A stretch of DNA of 64,000 nt from Owenia fusiformis (taxonomy: Eukaryota; Annelida; Polychaeta; Sabellida; Oweniidae): positions 32,884,867-32,948,866 of the forward strand of contig CAIIXF020000008.1 in the NCBI GenBank assembly GCA_903813345.2, read 5' to 3'. Below are positions 1 through 13,400 of this stretch, in pieces. Made by a program: the position numbers and the translations under genes. The number at the start of each line of letters is the position of its first letter. The stretch's first letter is position 1. The notes under the pieces are model-generated. The model searched no databases and had not been told where the DNA came from. It was given only the letters and a program-made list of their open reading frames with translations.

Positions 1-486
1 CCTCCATACTTCCGCCAACAGATCAATACCAACACTAGGTTGTATCATCCTTCTAAGTTCATACAACCATCAACTAGAACGGATGCATACAAATTTAGCT
101 ATTTCCCTAGGACAATAGCTAAATGGAACACTCTACCTGGTGACATCTTAGACTGTGACAGTCTAAGTAGTTTTAAATCATCATACTATGCCTATGTCAA
201 TAACTGCAATTAAATAGGTGTGTTTTTAATATAGATCTATGTTTTAATGTAAAGGGTCCCCAGTGCACAGCAACAAGCCTGCACTACTGGTAAAGAGGGG
301 TGATGTCAACGCGGTAGCCTGACAGTCTCCCCAGGTAAAATGAGATGTAAACCATAGATCTATTTTTAAATATTAAGGTTTTAAATTATATTCTATTCAA
401 ATTCTATCACTGTTAAATTATATATCTGCTTTATATGGGCTTATTAGCCTTTTGCAGATTATTGACATAGACATAGACATAGACAA
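1..486 (+). mobile_element. 3' end of a non-LTR retrotransposon (LINE)
   Basis: Positions 1-213 are open in frame 1 and end at TAA (211-213). The peptide has the typical C-terminal signature of a LINE reverse-transcriptase protein: FSYFPRTIAKWNTLPGD, followed by a short tail. About 250 bp of 3' UTR follow, and the copy ends in tandem ACATAG units (about 463-486) rather than poly(A), as in several CR1/L2-like families. The 5' part lies outside the window. It is either in an early PPP1R37 intron or just upstream of that gene. The clade is not certain. Confidence 0.75.
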
Positions 487-1352
487 AACATAAGTCATGT
501 TCCGAGGTGTGCAAACTTTTCCTTTGAATGTTTTCTTAGAAAATCATATTTTCGATCAAGAACCAGAAAAAAACGGAAAGACCATCGTAAAGAAGAGTAT
601 ATTCCGATTCAGAAAAGTATTGGTTCAAAAATTGTTGATCAGGATTAAGCGTGCGGAATTAGCATCAAAAAGGGTTGCAAAATTAACGTTTTTCGCGGAT
701 GTTGTTATTTTTCAGGACAAGTACGTCACAAATTTATCAAGTTTAGTTGACTGCTCACTTTCAATATGTTATTTCTCGGTCAATTCTTTTTAGAAAATTA
801 CAAAAATAAATATTCCGAGAGACAAAATAATGCTTGTTTCATTGATATTACTTTTATTCCAAACAACACAATATTGAGGAAGTTATGGTGTGTTAAAAAT
901 GGCCCAAATGGGAAAAATACGTCATGTCAGGGCTTTCCGCGCCTATTGTCACCACCCTACTTGACAAACCCAAGTTCCACCTGTATTCGGCAATCAGACT
1001 CTCCTCCCAGTTCTCTGTTAGTCGAATTGATGATTCCCGTTAGCAAAACTAGAATTCTACGATGGGAAAAGTTTGTGTGTCAGTCTGTCAAGAATCTTTG
1101 TGATTTCTCTGGGGTTTTAGATGGAAAAATGAGACAAAAAATAACGAAGATATTGTGAAAGTCATATATTCAATCATAGAATGATGTCATCAGCCTGTAA
1201 TTGATAAAAACCAGGCAAGAAGGCTCAAAAGAAAGTATACCAATCATTTCAAGTCTACTGTAAAATATAATGTAACTTTTGTGACCTTGAGAATAACATT
1301 TAAGAACAGTACCCTTTATCCAAACTTTGATTATGTTTGACTTGTTTTCCAG
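487..1352. other. Non-coding stretch before the first PPP1R37 exon seen
   Basis: There are only short chance frames here. I looked for an exon carrying the RVxF-type PP1-binding motif expected near the N terminus of PPP1R37 and found none, so it probably lies left of the window. The stretch ends in a normal acceptor at 1351-1352. Confidence 0.5.
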
Positions 1353-1450
1353 CTGCCACTTGTTCGAAGGATGAACTGGTCAGTTCATACAAGAGGTCTT
1401 GTGAGGCTCACTGCGTCAAACCATTCCCCAAACTTGTGACACAGTTGCAG
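1353..1450 (+). CDS. PPP1R37: PPP1R37 exon: N-terminal helical segment
   Basis: It enters in phase 1 (two bases complete a codon) and leaves in phase 0. It encodes ATCSKDELVSSYKRSCEAHC and then VKPFPKLVTQLQ, the helical stretch that precedes the first LRR. Acceptor TTTTCCAG, donor CAG/GTAAGG. It is the first exon of the gene that I can see. Confidence 0.9.
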
Positions 1451-4400
1451 GTAAGGAGGTCATGATATTATGAGAATTTTTTGAAAAGGTCCATATCGTT
1501 TGAACGTTGACGAGTATTAATATATTGTTGTGGATCAAACAGTCACCCTGGATTACTAGGATTTTTTCATATTGTGTTTTACCAGAATTTCTGTTTGTAA
1601 CTGCGATTCCTAATGAATATAGCAGTTAGTGATGAGGATATCCAGGGTTCTCACCAGGAAATTTTTAGACCCTGGATTTTTTGCGCTATTGCGACTTCTG
1701 CTCCCCATGTAAGATCAGAGATATCCTATTAGTATTCTTTTCAGAATACTATAACAAAGATTATCTTCCTATTTTGATTATTTTAATCACAATATATATT
1801 TCAAAAAGGTTTCTGATTTCATATTCCTTGTTTGTATCCAGTTTTATGTATTTTCTCAAGAGTTTTACCATAAAAAATGTGACAAAAATGTGAAATTAGA
1901 CTCCAGATAAAACACCTTAGACTCTGGAAAAGCTATTATACTCCGGAAAAAAGACATTAGACTCCAGATCTCCGGGGTCTAAAAGCCTAGTGAGAACCCT
2001 GATAGTGATGAGGATATCAGTTCTTCACCTGAGGTGTAATGATTCAGTTAACCAATCTATTAAAAACACATAAAATATTTTCTTTCTTTACCTCTTAAAT
2101 TCTACTTATATTTTTTATTCATTGATTCATTATTCCCTATGCTCTTTATTGGTGCTTATTCTATTCAATTTCATTTTCCATTATGTCACACTGATTTCCA
2201 CAAGTTGAGTCAAAAGTAACCTCATTTTTGTCCATATTTGTGAATCCCATGCTGAATAAAGATCTTTCTGAGTAACTGGTGCCGTTCTATCAAGGATTTT
2301 TGGCATAATCAAAAATTAATTGTAGATTGAACAATGCATATGAACATTGTGCAAATATAGGTATCAAGGATTTATTAGGAATGTATAAATCAATGGTGTC
2401 GTTACAGGGTTAATAATCTAAAATTCATCGAACTTTTGAGATGTTCCATTCTCTCATAATCTTATTTCAATCAGTGACTCTGTGTAATGACTTTATGGCA
2501 CTCAATACCAATAACATAATGATATCTCTCAATATGGACGATGATTTAATCGGCCTCTGTTGCTAAGATGATTTATTGGAAAAGAGATAAATGAATTCCC
2601 GTCATCATAACTTAACATCTTGGTGGTTAGGATTGAGATATTTACAACTCTTGGGGAAAGCTTTACTTTATCCATAACCAGTTGTTTTTGAAAAATAGAG
2701 CCATTTTGCGTTCAGTCAGATCCCGATGCGATCACGTGATCATATCGTGGAAATGGCGTTAACATCAGTTCAATATCATCATTTTAATCCTACGATAATA
2801 CTATTGAAGTTACTCGATCGAAAGTTGAAGAGAATACTCATAAAACTACAGCGAACATTAGGCGATTCAGTTTGATGGCAAATGAGGCCTGTTTATAAAA
2901 TTTGTTTTCGAACGTGCCAATATGAAAGGTCATCTTTGGGAAATCTCCCCCCCCCCCGGTGCAGTCTCATTCTCATATGTTCCACATTAAATCTTACTCA
3001 CAATTTCTTCGGTTTTAATATGTGAATTGGATAGTCAAGGTCTGTGACCTTAACTAAAAGAATATGAAAACTATTTTGGCAAAACTCTTTGAACTAGCTG
3101 CTGTTATTGAAAAAATCACATTTAGAACTTGACATGAAACTTTTGATATAACCCCTTTGATCCCTCATGATTTCATGTCTGATATTGCCTGATATAACTA
3201 GCCCCTTAAGAGAAAGAGTTATTGTAAGCATATACTAGTATGTTACATGAACTTTTCACCAAATTGCCTCTGACAATGTTCTCATATGATAGATAAATAT
3301 TAACTATCTTTTTGACTTTTCTGAACTTGAATGCAACCTTCCGCTGTCAGCTACTGGATTAACTATTTTATGACCAACTCATTTAAATTCAAATAGAATA
3401 GTGGCAGGACCATATAGAAAGTTGTCCATATTTCGGCGACAAACTCTGATTGGCTCGTTGAGATCAGAGATTTATTATAAATTGAAAGAGTGAAGACAAA
3501 GCTCTCTTTAAAGAAGTGAAGTCAAATGAATGCAAAGGGTAGATATCAAGAGGTCAGACCATTGCAAAAGATACTCACATATTCATAACCATGAAATAAT
3601 GCACACATTAGCAATTAGCATTCAGTCTCTTATTTGGTAAATACAGTATAGCAAAACCCGTCTTAGTGAATACCTCTCTCTAGTGAACACCTGTCCCTGG
3701 TGGACACCCTTCTTCGGTTATCCCGTTCCCGGACTATAGTCCTGCACTGATCGCATTCATTTGCCTGTACGATTACAACTTGGGAGAATTATCTACGCCC
3801 CTTACACTTAAGATACCTACCTCAATGCATTATAGAACTCAAGATGTAACTTCTAATATATTGGAACCGCCGATTGTCTGGGTATATCGGCAGAACGGGA
3901 ACATTTTCTCTTTTTCATCGAGAGAGATTCCATCACTTTTCAAAATGGCGGTTGGATTTAAAAGGGGAATCCCCAGTTTGGCTGTCCCGGATGTAGCCCG
4001 GAAGTACCAATATGGAGGAATTTGACGGTTGAAATAAGTTAAATGTAACACGCAAATATTGCGATCAAAAACGAAAATGTCTTCGTTCTGCCGATAAACC
4101 CAGACAATTGTGGATTCAACTACACGAAAAGAATGCTAAATTACCAAGGAATCTATTGAAGTAGGTATCTGAAGTGTAAGATCAGTAAAAAATTCTCCCA
4201 TGTTGTAATCGCACAGGCAAAAGATTGAGATGTTCACAGGACCATAGTCCGGGAACGGGATAATTCTTCGGCACTCTGCTGACTTCTGTATAAACTACCC
4301 TCTGTAATGAAGACCCAAGTGATCACATATTTTGGTTTCATAGGTGTTCACTGTACACAGGTTTTACTGTAAATATATCTCCACAGTTTTTATATTAATA

Positions 4401-7400
4401 TTGGCATAATTTTATAGTTTTGAACCAAGTTGAGAAATTTTCCTGTTAATAATAGACACTAACAATAACCTATTTTTTGGGGAAATTATGACGAAAAATA
4501 GTTCAAGACTCGAGATTCTCGAGTCGAGAATTGATTTTGTGTAAGAAGTAACTCGTGCATTAAATGACTCACTTGTTGGCCTTATCCCAAAAATTTTTCA
4601 TTAAAAAGAGATTTTAATTCAGACATTTCACATTGCGTATGATTATTCTGGCTTGTCAGGATTTTTTCTGACAATAACGGCCAATTTGGTAAAATCAGCT
4701 GAAGATAAAATCCCTGGTTGTAAGCATGTCTCTTTACTTCAAATCTGTCTCATTCCACAAATTAATGGTAAATAAAATAATAACTGACATTTTATATTTG
4801 GGACGTTTTCCCATCACAAATAAACAGCCGCACATTTGTAATAATCTAGAGATGGTATTATTGATTTGGGCATTACTGATTATAATGTCAAATTGTTTGA
4901 TGGTTAATTTATAATATCATACATCAAAGTGCCTCTAAGTGTAGATTCATATTCATCTTGTGATTATTAAAATCTCTGTCTTGTCAAGATATCGCTTTAT
5001 ATAGTAATATTGGTGTTTGTTTGCAGTTATTTAATTACATTAATGGATATACTGTAGTTTGATAAGGGTTATTTTGAACATTTTTGGTATACTTCATCTA
5101 CCATTTTGTAGGATTTTGTTGATTTTTTGTTTATTTTGTTTTACATTTTAATCACACCTTTCAAAGCGCTATATTGTCATTGTCTTGTGTTGCTGGAAAA
5201 CTGATTGGTTTGAATTTTGAATTTTCAAAAGTGTGACAATTATCACTTTTTGTCTTGTTCATTTTTGAGTTCTGAGCACTATGTCAGATCATTTTTGGAT
5301 CTAATCATTAAGGTTTGGAATTGGGAAGACAAAATATCATGTCTCAAGATACAAATTTTCCTGTGGTAATTAATATATTGTCTTTCCTGGCGCTCGCTTC
5401 TGTCTTTATGATTAAAATTACAGTTTATGAGCATTTCCTGTAATCCGAAACAGTCTTGGCTTGCAAAAATGAATTAAGCAGTAATAGGAGAGAAAAACAT
5501 ATCTGTCTCCAGTTATATCCAAGAAAATTTATTTATTTATTTATTTTGTATGGCAATGTTTCCCATATTATAGATTTTAACTATTCAAAGAATTATATGT
5601 GTTTCATTCATTGCAAAAATATGTTTTTATGTATTTCCAGCAAATCGATGAATTCGGCAGAAGATACAATTCCCTGAGTCTCAAAGGTAAGAGATTAATT
5701 TGTGTGGAACGCAGGGGGTGGGGGGGGGGTGTTGTCGCTGCGAATGTGGCAATCTATAATTCTGATTTCATATTCTTTTGCAAAGCATAACATTTATTTG
5801 ATAGTTATTATGATCATTCAGTGGTGAAATTGAAATCTTCCATTTAGAAAAATCCATAGAAAATCTTATGTGTCGGGATAAGTTGTCAATATACTGATCT
5901 GCAATTATCTAAGTGATCGAAATTCTAGCCTGCTTCGTTAGTATGTAATCGTTTCATTTATTTCTGTAAAGAAAACAGTGAACTGCCTCCGTAACATCGA
6001 AGAAACTGGGTGCCACACCCATTTGAGAAAGAGAAAGCCACTTTACACCCATTTGAAGATATGTACCTTGTTAATACGTTGAAATTCATTAAAAATTGGT
6101 TTATTTTTTAATCTGAATGGATAGAATTTGAATTGGCAAGTTTTCGTCAAAAAGGAATTTTGTTCATATCTTTTATATATATTTTCATATCCGTGTCAGT
6201 CATCTATTTCTTATGATTTATATTATCAAATATAGGCTAATGAAATGGACAGTGTTCATATTATATCTGTTTGTACATTCTGTAATGCAAAAACAGTGTT
6301 TGTATATCTCTTAATTCATTACATATGTTGATTATTCTATCGTTCTCCACTATGCATTCCTGTTGATAAACTTAATGAAATGGTCGTTATATTTTACGGA
6401 AATATGAGTGAAAAGGGGTATTATAACAAGGAATATATAGATAGATATGAGATACACATTGTAAATGATATCTGTTTATGTAGAAATAAGCAATATTTGT
6501 TGAATTTAGCGAGAGTGGGAAGGAATGAGTGATTTGAAAGGGTATTTTATTTACTGGTCCCAAGCGACTTCATGTTACAGAATAGAGATTTATCACCTGG
6601 GCTGTATTGGAATTTGCTACATTTATGGTATAAACAATGTGATACAGATTTTTAACACTTTCATATACAATATCTCACTGGTGATCCACTCGATTACGCT
6701 GGTTACCAAAACGAACCGTTTTGGTAACAAAATGTCGGACCGTCGAAGGCACGATCTTTCTTTTTTCCTTATTTCACGCGTTGTAGGCAGAATCCCCACG
6801 ACGTTTTTTCTCACAACGTGCATCAGTATCATATGTTTTAGAAAATGTACATGTTTGCGAAAAAATAGCTCAGAGGACAACAGAATCGTCGATTTACTTC
6901 CTCACTTAAGTTACATAAACGGTTTTTCGAAAAACAGTTAAGATCTGCACTTTTAACCCAAACCGTTTATGTAACTTATGTGAGGAAAGAAAATCGACGA
7001 TTCTGTTGTCTTCTGAACTATTTGTTCGCAAATATGTACAATTTCTTAAACATATGGTACTGATACTGTTTGTGTTAAAAAAATGTCGTGGGAATTCTGC
7101 CTACAACGTGTAAAATAAGGAAACGAGAAAAATCGTACCTTCCGGATGTTCCGACATTTTGTTACCAAAACGAACCGTTTTGGTAACCAGCGTAATCGAG
7201 TGGATCACCAGTATATCTGTGTATATGAAAGATTTTTAACTCTGTGATACAGATTTTTATCACTGTGACAGATTTTTATCAATGTGATATATATTGTGTT
7301 TAACACTGTGTGAACTCTAAAAGAGGTTTGGATCAACACCTTCCCATCCCCATCTCCCTCTCCCTCCCCCACTCTAACAAGGGGTGGGGAGAGGAGCATC

Positions 7401-10400
7401 CAGATACCAGGAGGTATGAGCTAATTCAACATTTCTGAATTTTGAAGAATCTTGGACATCCAAACTCAAAAACTACCTTGAAGACCAAAGAGCAGTCTTG
7501 AACAGGCCTTTTGTACGAGCTTGTATTTGTCTACTTTTGATTGAAGATAACTTTTTGATTAAGCTTTTTAAAATCACATTATGTTGTCAGAAAACCGCAA
7601 TATTTACAACATTGTCTAACTCAAGTCTCAAAGTGACGTTAGATTCAAACTCTGATCACAGTAGTAGTAGTGAGTAGCTCCCATAATTCTTTCATATTGT
7701 ATTGAATTTGGGATTCCCCGTTATATGATTCCCATCAAATTGCAGGATATGATCGCGTGAACAATCATGAGCATGTGCTCTCTCAGTGCCGCGTATGCGC
7801 AAAGAAAAATTTGAACTAGTGGGAATGGGGTTAACATCAGTTCAGCATCATTGTTTCAAAACTTCGGTAATACTATTGAAGTTACTCGATCCAAACTTAA
7901 AGAGAATACTCATAAAACAACAGCGAACATTGAGAGATTCATTTCAATGGCAAATGAGGCCTGTTTATTATAAAATTTGTTATCGAACGTTCCAATACGA
8001 AATGTCATATTTTGGGAAATCTCCCCCCCCCCCCCCCGCTTTGATCTTGAAGGCTTCAGTCGATACTGTCTCAATCTTTTCATCAAGAAAGATCTCAATT
8101 CATGTGTTAAAATCAGAGGGTGGTATAGCGGAAGCTTGAGATACAGGGTATTTCTAAAAATATTCCACTGTATGTGAACTTGAAAATTCCTCTCTATTAA
8201 GAATTCTTTGTTGAATCAATTTGAAGTAATATCCAATTTAGGTTGGCGTTAGAGAATGAGAAATCAATTGAGTCTTCACATTTAGCCTGACATAGTAATG
8301 TATGTATATTGGCGAAATTGACGTCATGTCCAAAAACAGATCAATTGACTGATGAAGGCTGTGATTGATGTCCGTTTTGGGATATTCAGAATAATATAGA
8401 ATGAGACATTGTCAGCTTTTTCACTTTTGCGTTTATTTGAAATATGAGTCTTATCTGACTTTTGCTATATTGGGTGAAATGTCTTATTATTTAGTGAAAT
8501 GTCTGATTATTAGGTGGAATGTCGGATTATTAGGTGAAGTTCCTGATTACTTTGTGGAATGTCTGATTTTTATGAGGAACTAATTGATGGAAAGTCTGAT
8601 TATTAGTTGTAGTTTCTGATTAGGTGAAGTTTCTGATTATTAGGTTGAATATTTGATTATTAGGTGGAATGCCTGATTATTAAGTGAAGTTCCAGATTAT
8701 TTGGTGGAAAGTTTGATTATCAGGCAGAATGACTGATTATTAGGTAGAATATTAGACTTTTTTGTGATATTAGGTGGATCGCCAGATTTTCAGTTTGGAT
8801 GTCTAATTTTTCGATGGGATACCTATTTATCAAGTCTGTATGTAAGATCTTCATGTCTCCAAAGGCTGGGGATTGTAAATTGTCTGAATTGGAACATATG
8901 TCAAAGAAATCATCAGCTAATCTACAAGGTTTCAAATCAGTATTGATTTGCTGATAAGGAACACGATGACATAGTCGAAGTTTATCATCGGGCACACAGC
9001 CAGATGGGGACTTCATTCTTTCAATTCATGCCATTTTTCACCATTCTGAGCATTTTTCATATAATGTTGGGCCAAATTTGGCAAAGTAAACGCCCCGTGG
9101 AAATTTTTTTGAAAAGTGACTCCTGTAGGCAAAAGCTGGCTATGGGCCTGATCATGACGATGGTGCTCATTACAATGCCTAGTGCAATTCAGTACTCTTT
9201 CCTTAAAAGTCTTTTCACTAAAATCTTTGTATTTGTCAGAAATCTGAGACAGACATAATTACAAAGACCAATAACTAGAGGTGACACACCGACCCGAAGT
9301 CGACCCGAATCTCGACATTCATTTTTGTTCTGACCCGACCCGAAATAACCCAACCCGCACACTTTTTTTCTGGCCCGACCCGACCCGAAAGATATCTGAC
9401 CAGACCCGACCCGACCCGAAAGATATCTGACCCGTGACACTCCTACCAATAACCCTATTCCAGGATTGGAACTGGATATATCTGATTGGTAAGCTACCGG
9501 GTTTCATTTTTGGATCTTTTTCAGATCAAGTTAATAATTTGCCAAGTTGGTCTCTTGATAGAGAGCACAAAAATACAGCCAAATCCATGAACATGTGGAC
9601 CCCCCCCCCCCCCCTACAGCCCTACCACAGTTTCTGATCCATATTCACTACAATTAGATTTTTGTATTCCTCTTATCTTTCCATGTAAGTCCGACAATTC
9701 TGACTCTGAAGAAAAAGATGTCACTACATAATGTTATAATCTCTAACATTTTTGTGGACAGCATTCTGAAATCGATGTTTGTTGTTTGGCAGTCAGTGTC
9801 TGTAACAAATGGAAGATGGTGACATTTTGCATGTTAATGCCTTGTCCTTGAATTTTATATTTTTAAAATAGAATTGACAACATGTTATTCCAGGCGAAAG
9901 GCTAGAGCTCAGAGCAGTAGAGTCACTTGAAGAAATATTCAGACGTGTACAATTCAACATTGTAGAAGTTGAGGCGACACATTTGGACGATGAGGTAATT
10001 TACTAATTCTTGTGATTTCAGTGACTTAAAATCAATTTGGGTATGGGTATATAAAAATTTTATTTTATATACAGTAAACCTGTCTAATCCGAATATCATT
10101 GGGACAAACCAAAAGTGTTCGTATTAGTAGGTGTTCACATTTCAAGGTTTCCTAAATATGAGAGATAAAAAAAAAATTGGACCAAGAAAAAGTGTTCACA
10201 TTGAGAGGTTTTGGATTAAAGAGGTGTTCGAATATACAGATTTTTCTCTATTCTTTCTTTTGATACAAAAAGTGTCTACATATTATAACTAAAACCTTTA
10301 TTCATGGTGAATTTGCAATTGTTTCAATAAAAGGGTGAAAAAATTATGAAAAATAATATCAATATCATCTGGTCCCCTAACAAAACTTTAAAATAAATAT

Positions 10401-13400
10401 TTAGAACTTTTGTGACAATCTTTTATTTCTATGGTAATGCTAGAATGCAGCTATACTGTACTTCTACTTAATATTGAACATTTGGCGGCTACTTAATTTG
10501 ACAGAATTTCAATATTGAATATTCTATACATATTTAAGATTGAAATATGAAATATTGACTTTGGCGGCTACTTAATTTGGCAGACTTTTAAAAATGTTGC
10601 GAATCCATTGAATTAAAACAGCCGCCAAATTAAGTAGAAGTACAGTATGTGATTCTACAAGGTCAATGTGACTTAGTATATTGAACATTGTGTGAAATCT
10701 ATCTGTGATTCTAAATTATTAGAAAATATCATGTTATGTTTTAATTTAAACCCAGAGGTTACAATGTGCACCGTTTATTAGTTGATATACAGTAAAACCT
10801 TTGTATCTGAAGCTGAACACCTCTCTAATCTTGACCCCCTCTAATGTGAACACTTTTTCCATCCCATTCTTTTAGTCTGCCATAGACTCACATGTTAAAA
10901 CCTTGAAATGTGAACATCTGCCAATCTGAACACTTGAACACCTGCCAATCTGAACACTTAAGGCTGCCATAGACTTACATGTTAAAAACCTTGAAATGTG
11001 AACACCTGCCAATCTGAACACTTTAGGCTGCCATAGACTAACATGTTAAAAACCTCGAAATGTGAACACCTGCCAATCTGAACACTTTAGGCTGCCATAG
11101 ACTAACATGTTAAAAACCTCGAAATGTGAACACCTGCCAATCTGAACACTTTAGGCTGCCATAGACTAACATGTTAAAAACCTTGAAATGTGAACACCTG
11201 TCAATCTGAACACTTTAAGTTGGTCCAAGTGGCATTTCAGTTATACAGGTTTTACTGTAAAATTAGCAAATCAAAATTTGCACTTAATTTAAATTTCAAA
11301 CAGATGCATGAATTGAAATGGTTTATTATTCAATTATCTGGAAAATAGTTGTAGGCCTCATTTATTCTTCATTTTAGACTTCACAACAAAATATTTCCAG
11401 ATATCTACAAATAATTTGTTTAAAAGATGTACAAGAATCTGTTTAAAGTGAACACTTTATATTACCAATAAACACTTTTTGCCACAATTGAATACTTCCT
11501 GTCTGTGGTTAACACTGTTCTTCATAAATCAACACTGTTTGTCTAATATGAACATGGTCGGTCAACACGACCTGTCTCTAAATGTTGCCAGTAAATAAAT
11601 TGGAATTTTTCTGGTTTTTTTTATTTATTTATTTCATCCACTATATTTGATGTGTTCTGTTTGCATGATGTTTTTAATGTTACGCTTTTCAAAAAATCAA
11701 GTCGAGATATTATTTTTCAAGATATTTCAAGTCTTATTTCAGAAATTAAAATTACTGTGGAAAGGGAAATATTAGCTTGCTTAGGATATGAAACATATAG
11801 CTTCTACGCAAATAAGAGTATAATTTGGGTGATAGAATTACCTGTTGGTTTGAAAATTAATAGTTTGACGTAATATTTTCTTTACTTTCAGAGTGCAATT
11901 GCATTATTTGATATGCTGGAGTATTACGAGTCTGCAACTCGACTTAATATGTCGTTTAACAAGAACATCGGCCCAAGAGGATGGCTTGCATGTTCCAAAC
12001 TCCTCAAAAAGGTAATGTTTTCATGGCATTCTTTCTTGTATTAATATTCTTCACATGCATTATGCAGTGTTTTCAGTAGGTTTGTCCAAGATTGCGTCCC
12101 TGGGACGTAGCGATTTTCAAAAAATATGTCTCCCTCAAAAAACTGCGTTCCTTGAAAAAATGTTCCCGGGAATTCAAAGTCACGTTTTTACACTAACTAA
12201 AATAAAATTGATGAAGTTTTGTATCGCTTTTGCTATTTATCGGTCTAAATCAGTGTTCTGGCGAGTCTAGTATGTCATTGAATGATACAGATACCATCAC
12301 CATCAACTTATATTCAACCATTAGAAAACATTTTCTTTGCATATTTCGAAGCAATTAGCTACTGATTTTGCTTTAGTTTAGGGGCAATCTGCGCGAGGTT
12401 CAATTTTTTGGTTCAGTTTCTTGCGCATGCACATGCGCATTCTTAAATAATGATCTTGTTATCGCACTTGACCAATAGAAAATGGTTTAAATTGGGTCTT
12501 CAGCTAGCGGCCAATCGTAAGACTAGTACTGATTACTGCGCGGTTATCGAGTATTGGACAACTATTTGTCCTATCACATGCCTCGTACTATTTCGATCAG
12601 AAATCAACTGCCGGAAGGAAACTTCGAAAGAAAATTTTATTTCTTTTAGAAATAGAATTTCCTTCAATTATTTAGTGGATTCACGAAGTGATTTACGAAA
12701 TTCAAATTGCGTCCCAAAAACGTAATTATTTTTTTAATTTACATCCACCCAATCTTGATTTGAAGGACGCCGTTAATGAAATCACTGATTATGTGTTTTT
12801 CTGTTGTCATGTACCTTTGAAACTTGCTAGCAACAATTTGGGAAATGTGATACTTGAGTGTGATTTTGAGCTGAGATGATTTGAACGCATCGCAATTTAC
12901 CCCATCAGCAGACCTTGATACAAAGCTTTTTCATGTAAATATTGAGGCCTTATAAACTAGGCACTTGGTCACTTTGACTGAGTTTTTGACAAGTTCATAC
13001 CACCTTTAGAACCACAGATTTTTTATGCCATTTGAAAATTCAACTAAATAAGATTGTCTTCATGACTTGTCTTTTCCAATATTTAAACCAAACACTTTCT
13101 GCCATAATGTGTCATTTCTCAGAAAACATCCTAACCAGTATTGACTTTTCTTCTTTCAGACACCATGCATTGAGTTCCTTGATGCCCGGAACTGCGTTTT
13201 CACTGAACAGACTATGCCAATGTTAGGTCGTGCTATTCGTATGGGGTCCGCTTTGACGATCCTCCATCTTGAGAATGCGAACTTATCAGGGAGACCCCTT
13301 CTAATCCTTGTAGCAGCCATCAAACTTAATGAATGTCTCAAGGTGCCTATAGTTTTGAAATATTTTTTATGTCAACAAGATGGAAAAAAAGGGTCATAAG

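Noticed and set aside
487-1352. Upstream PPP1R37 exon with the RVxF PP1-binding motif
   Set aside because: No frame with such a motif, the following family residues and a phase-1 donor was found.
3780-4051. Short frames on both strands at 3.8-4.05 kb
   Set aside because: They lie inside a palindromic MITE with clear ends and target duplication.
9189-9507. Gly/Ser/Arg-rich - strand frames
   Set aside because: Produced by the GGGTC-rich tract; no domain and no splice support.
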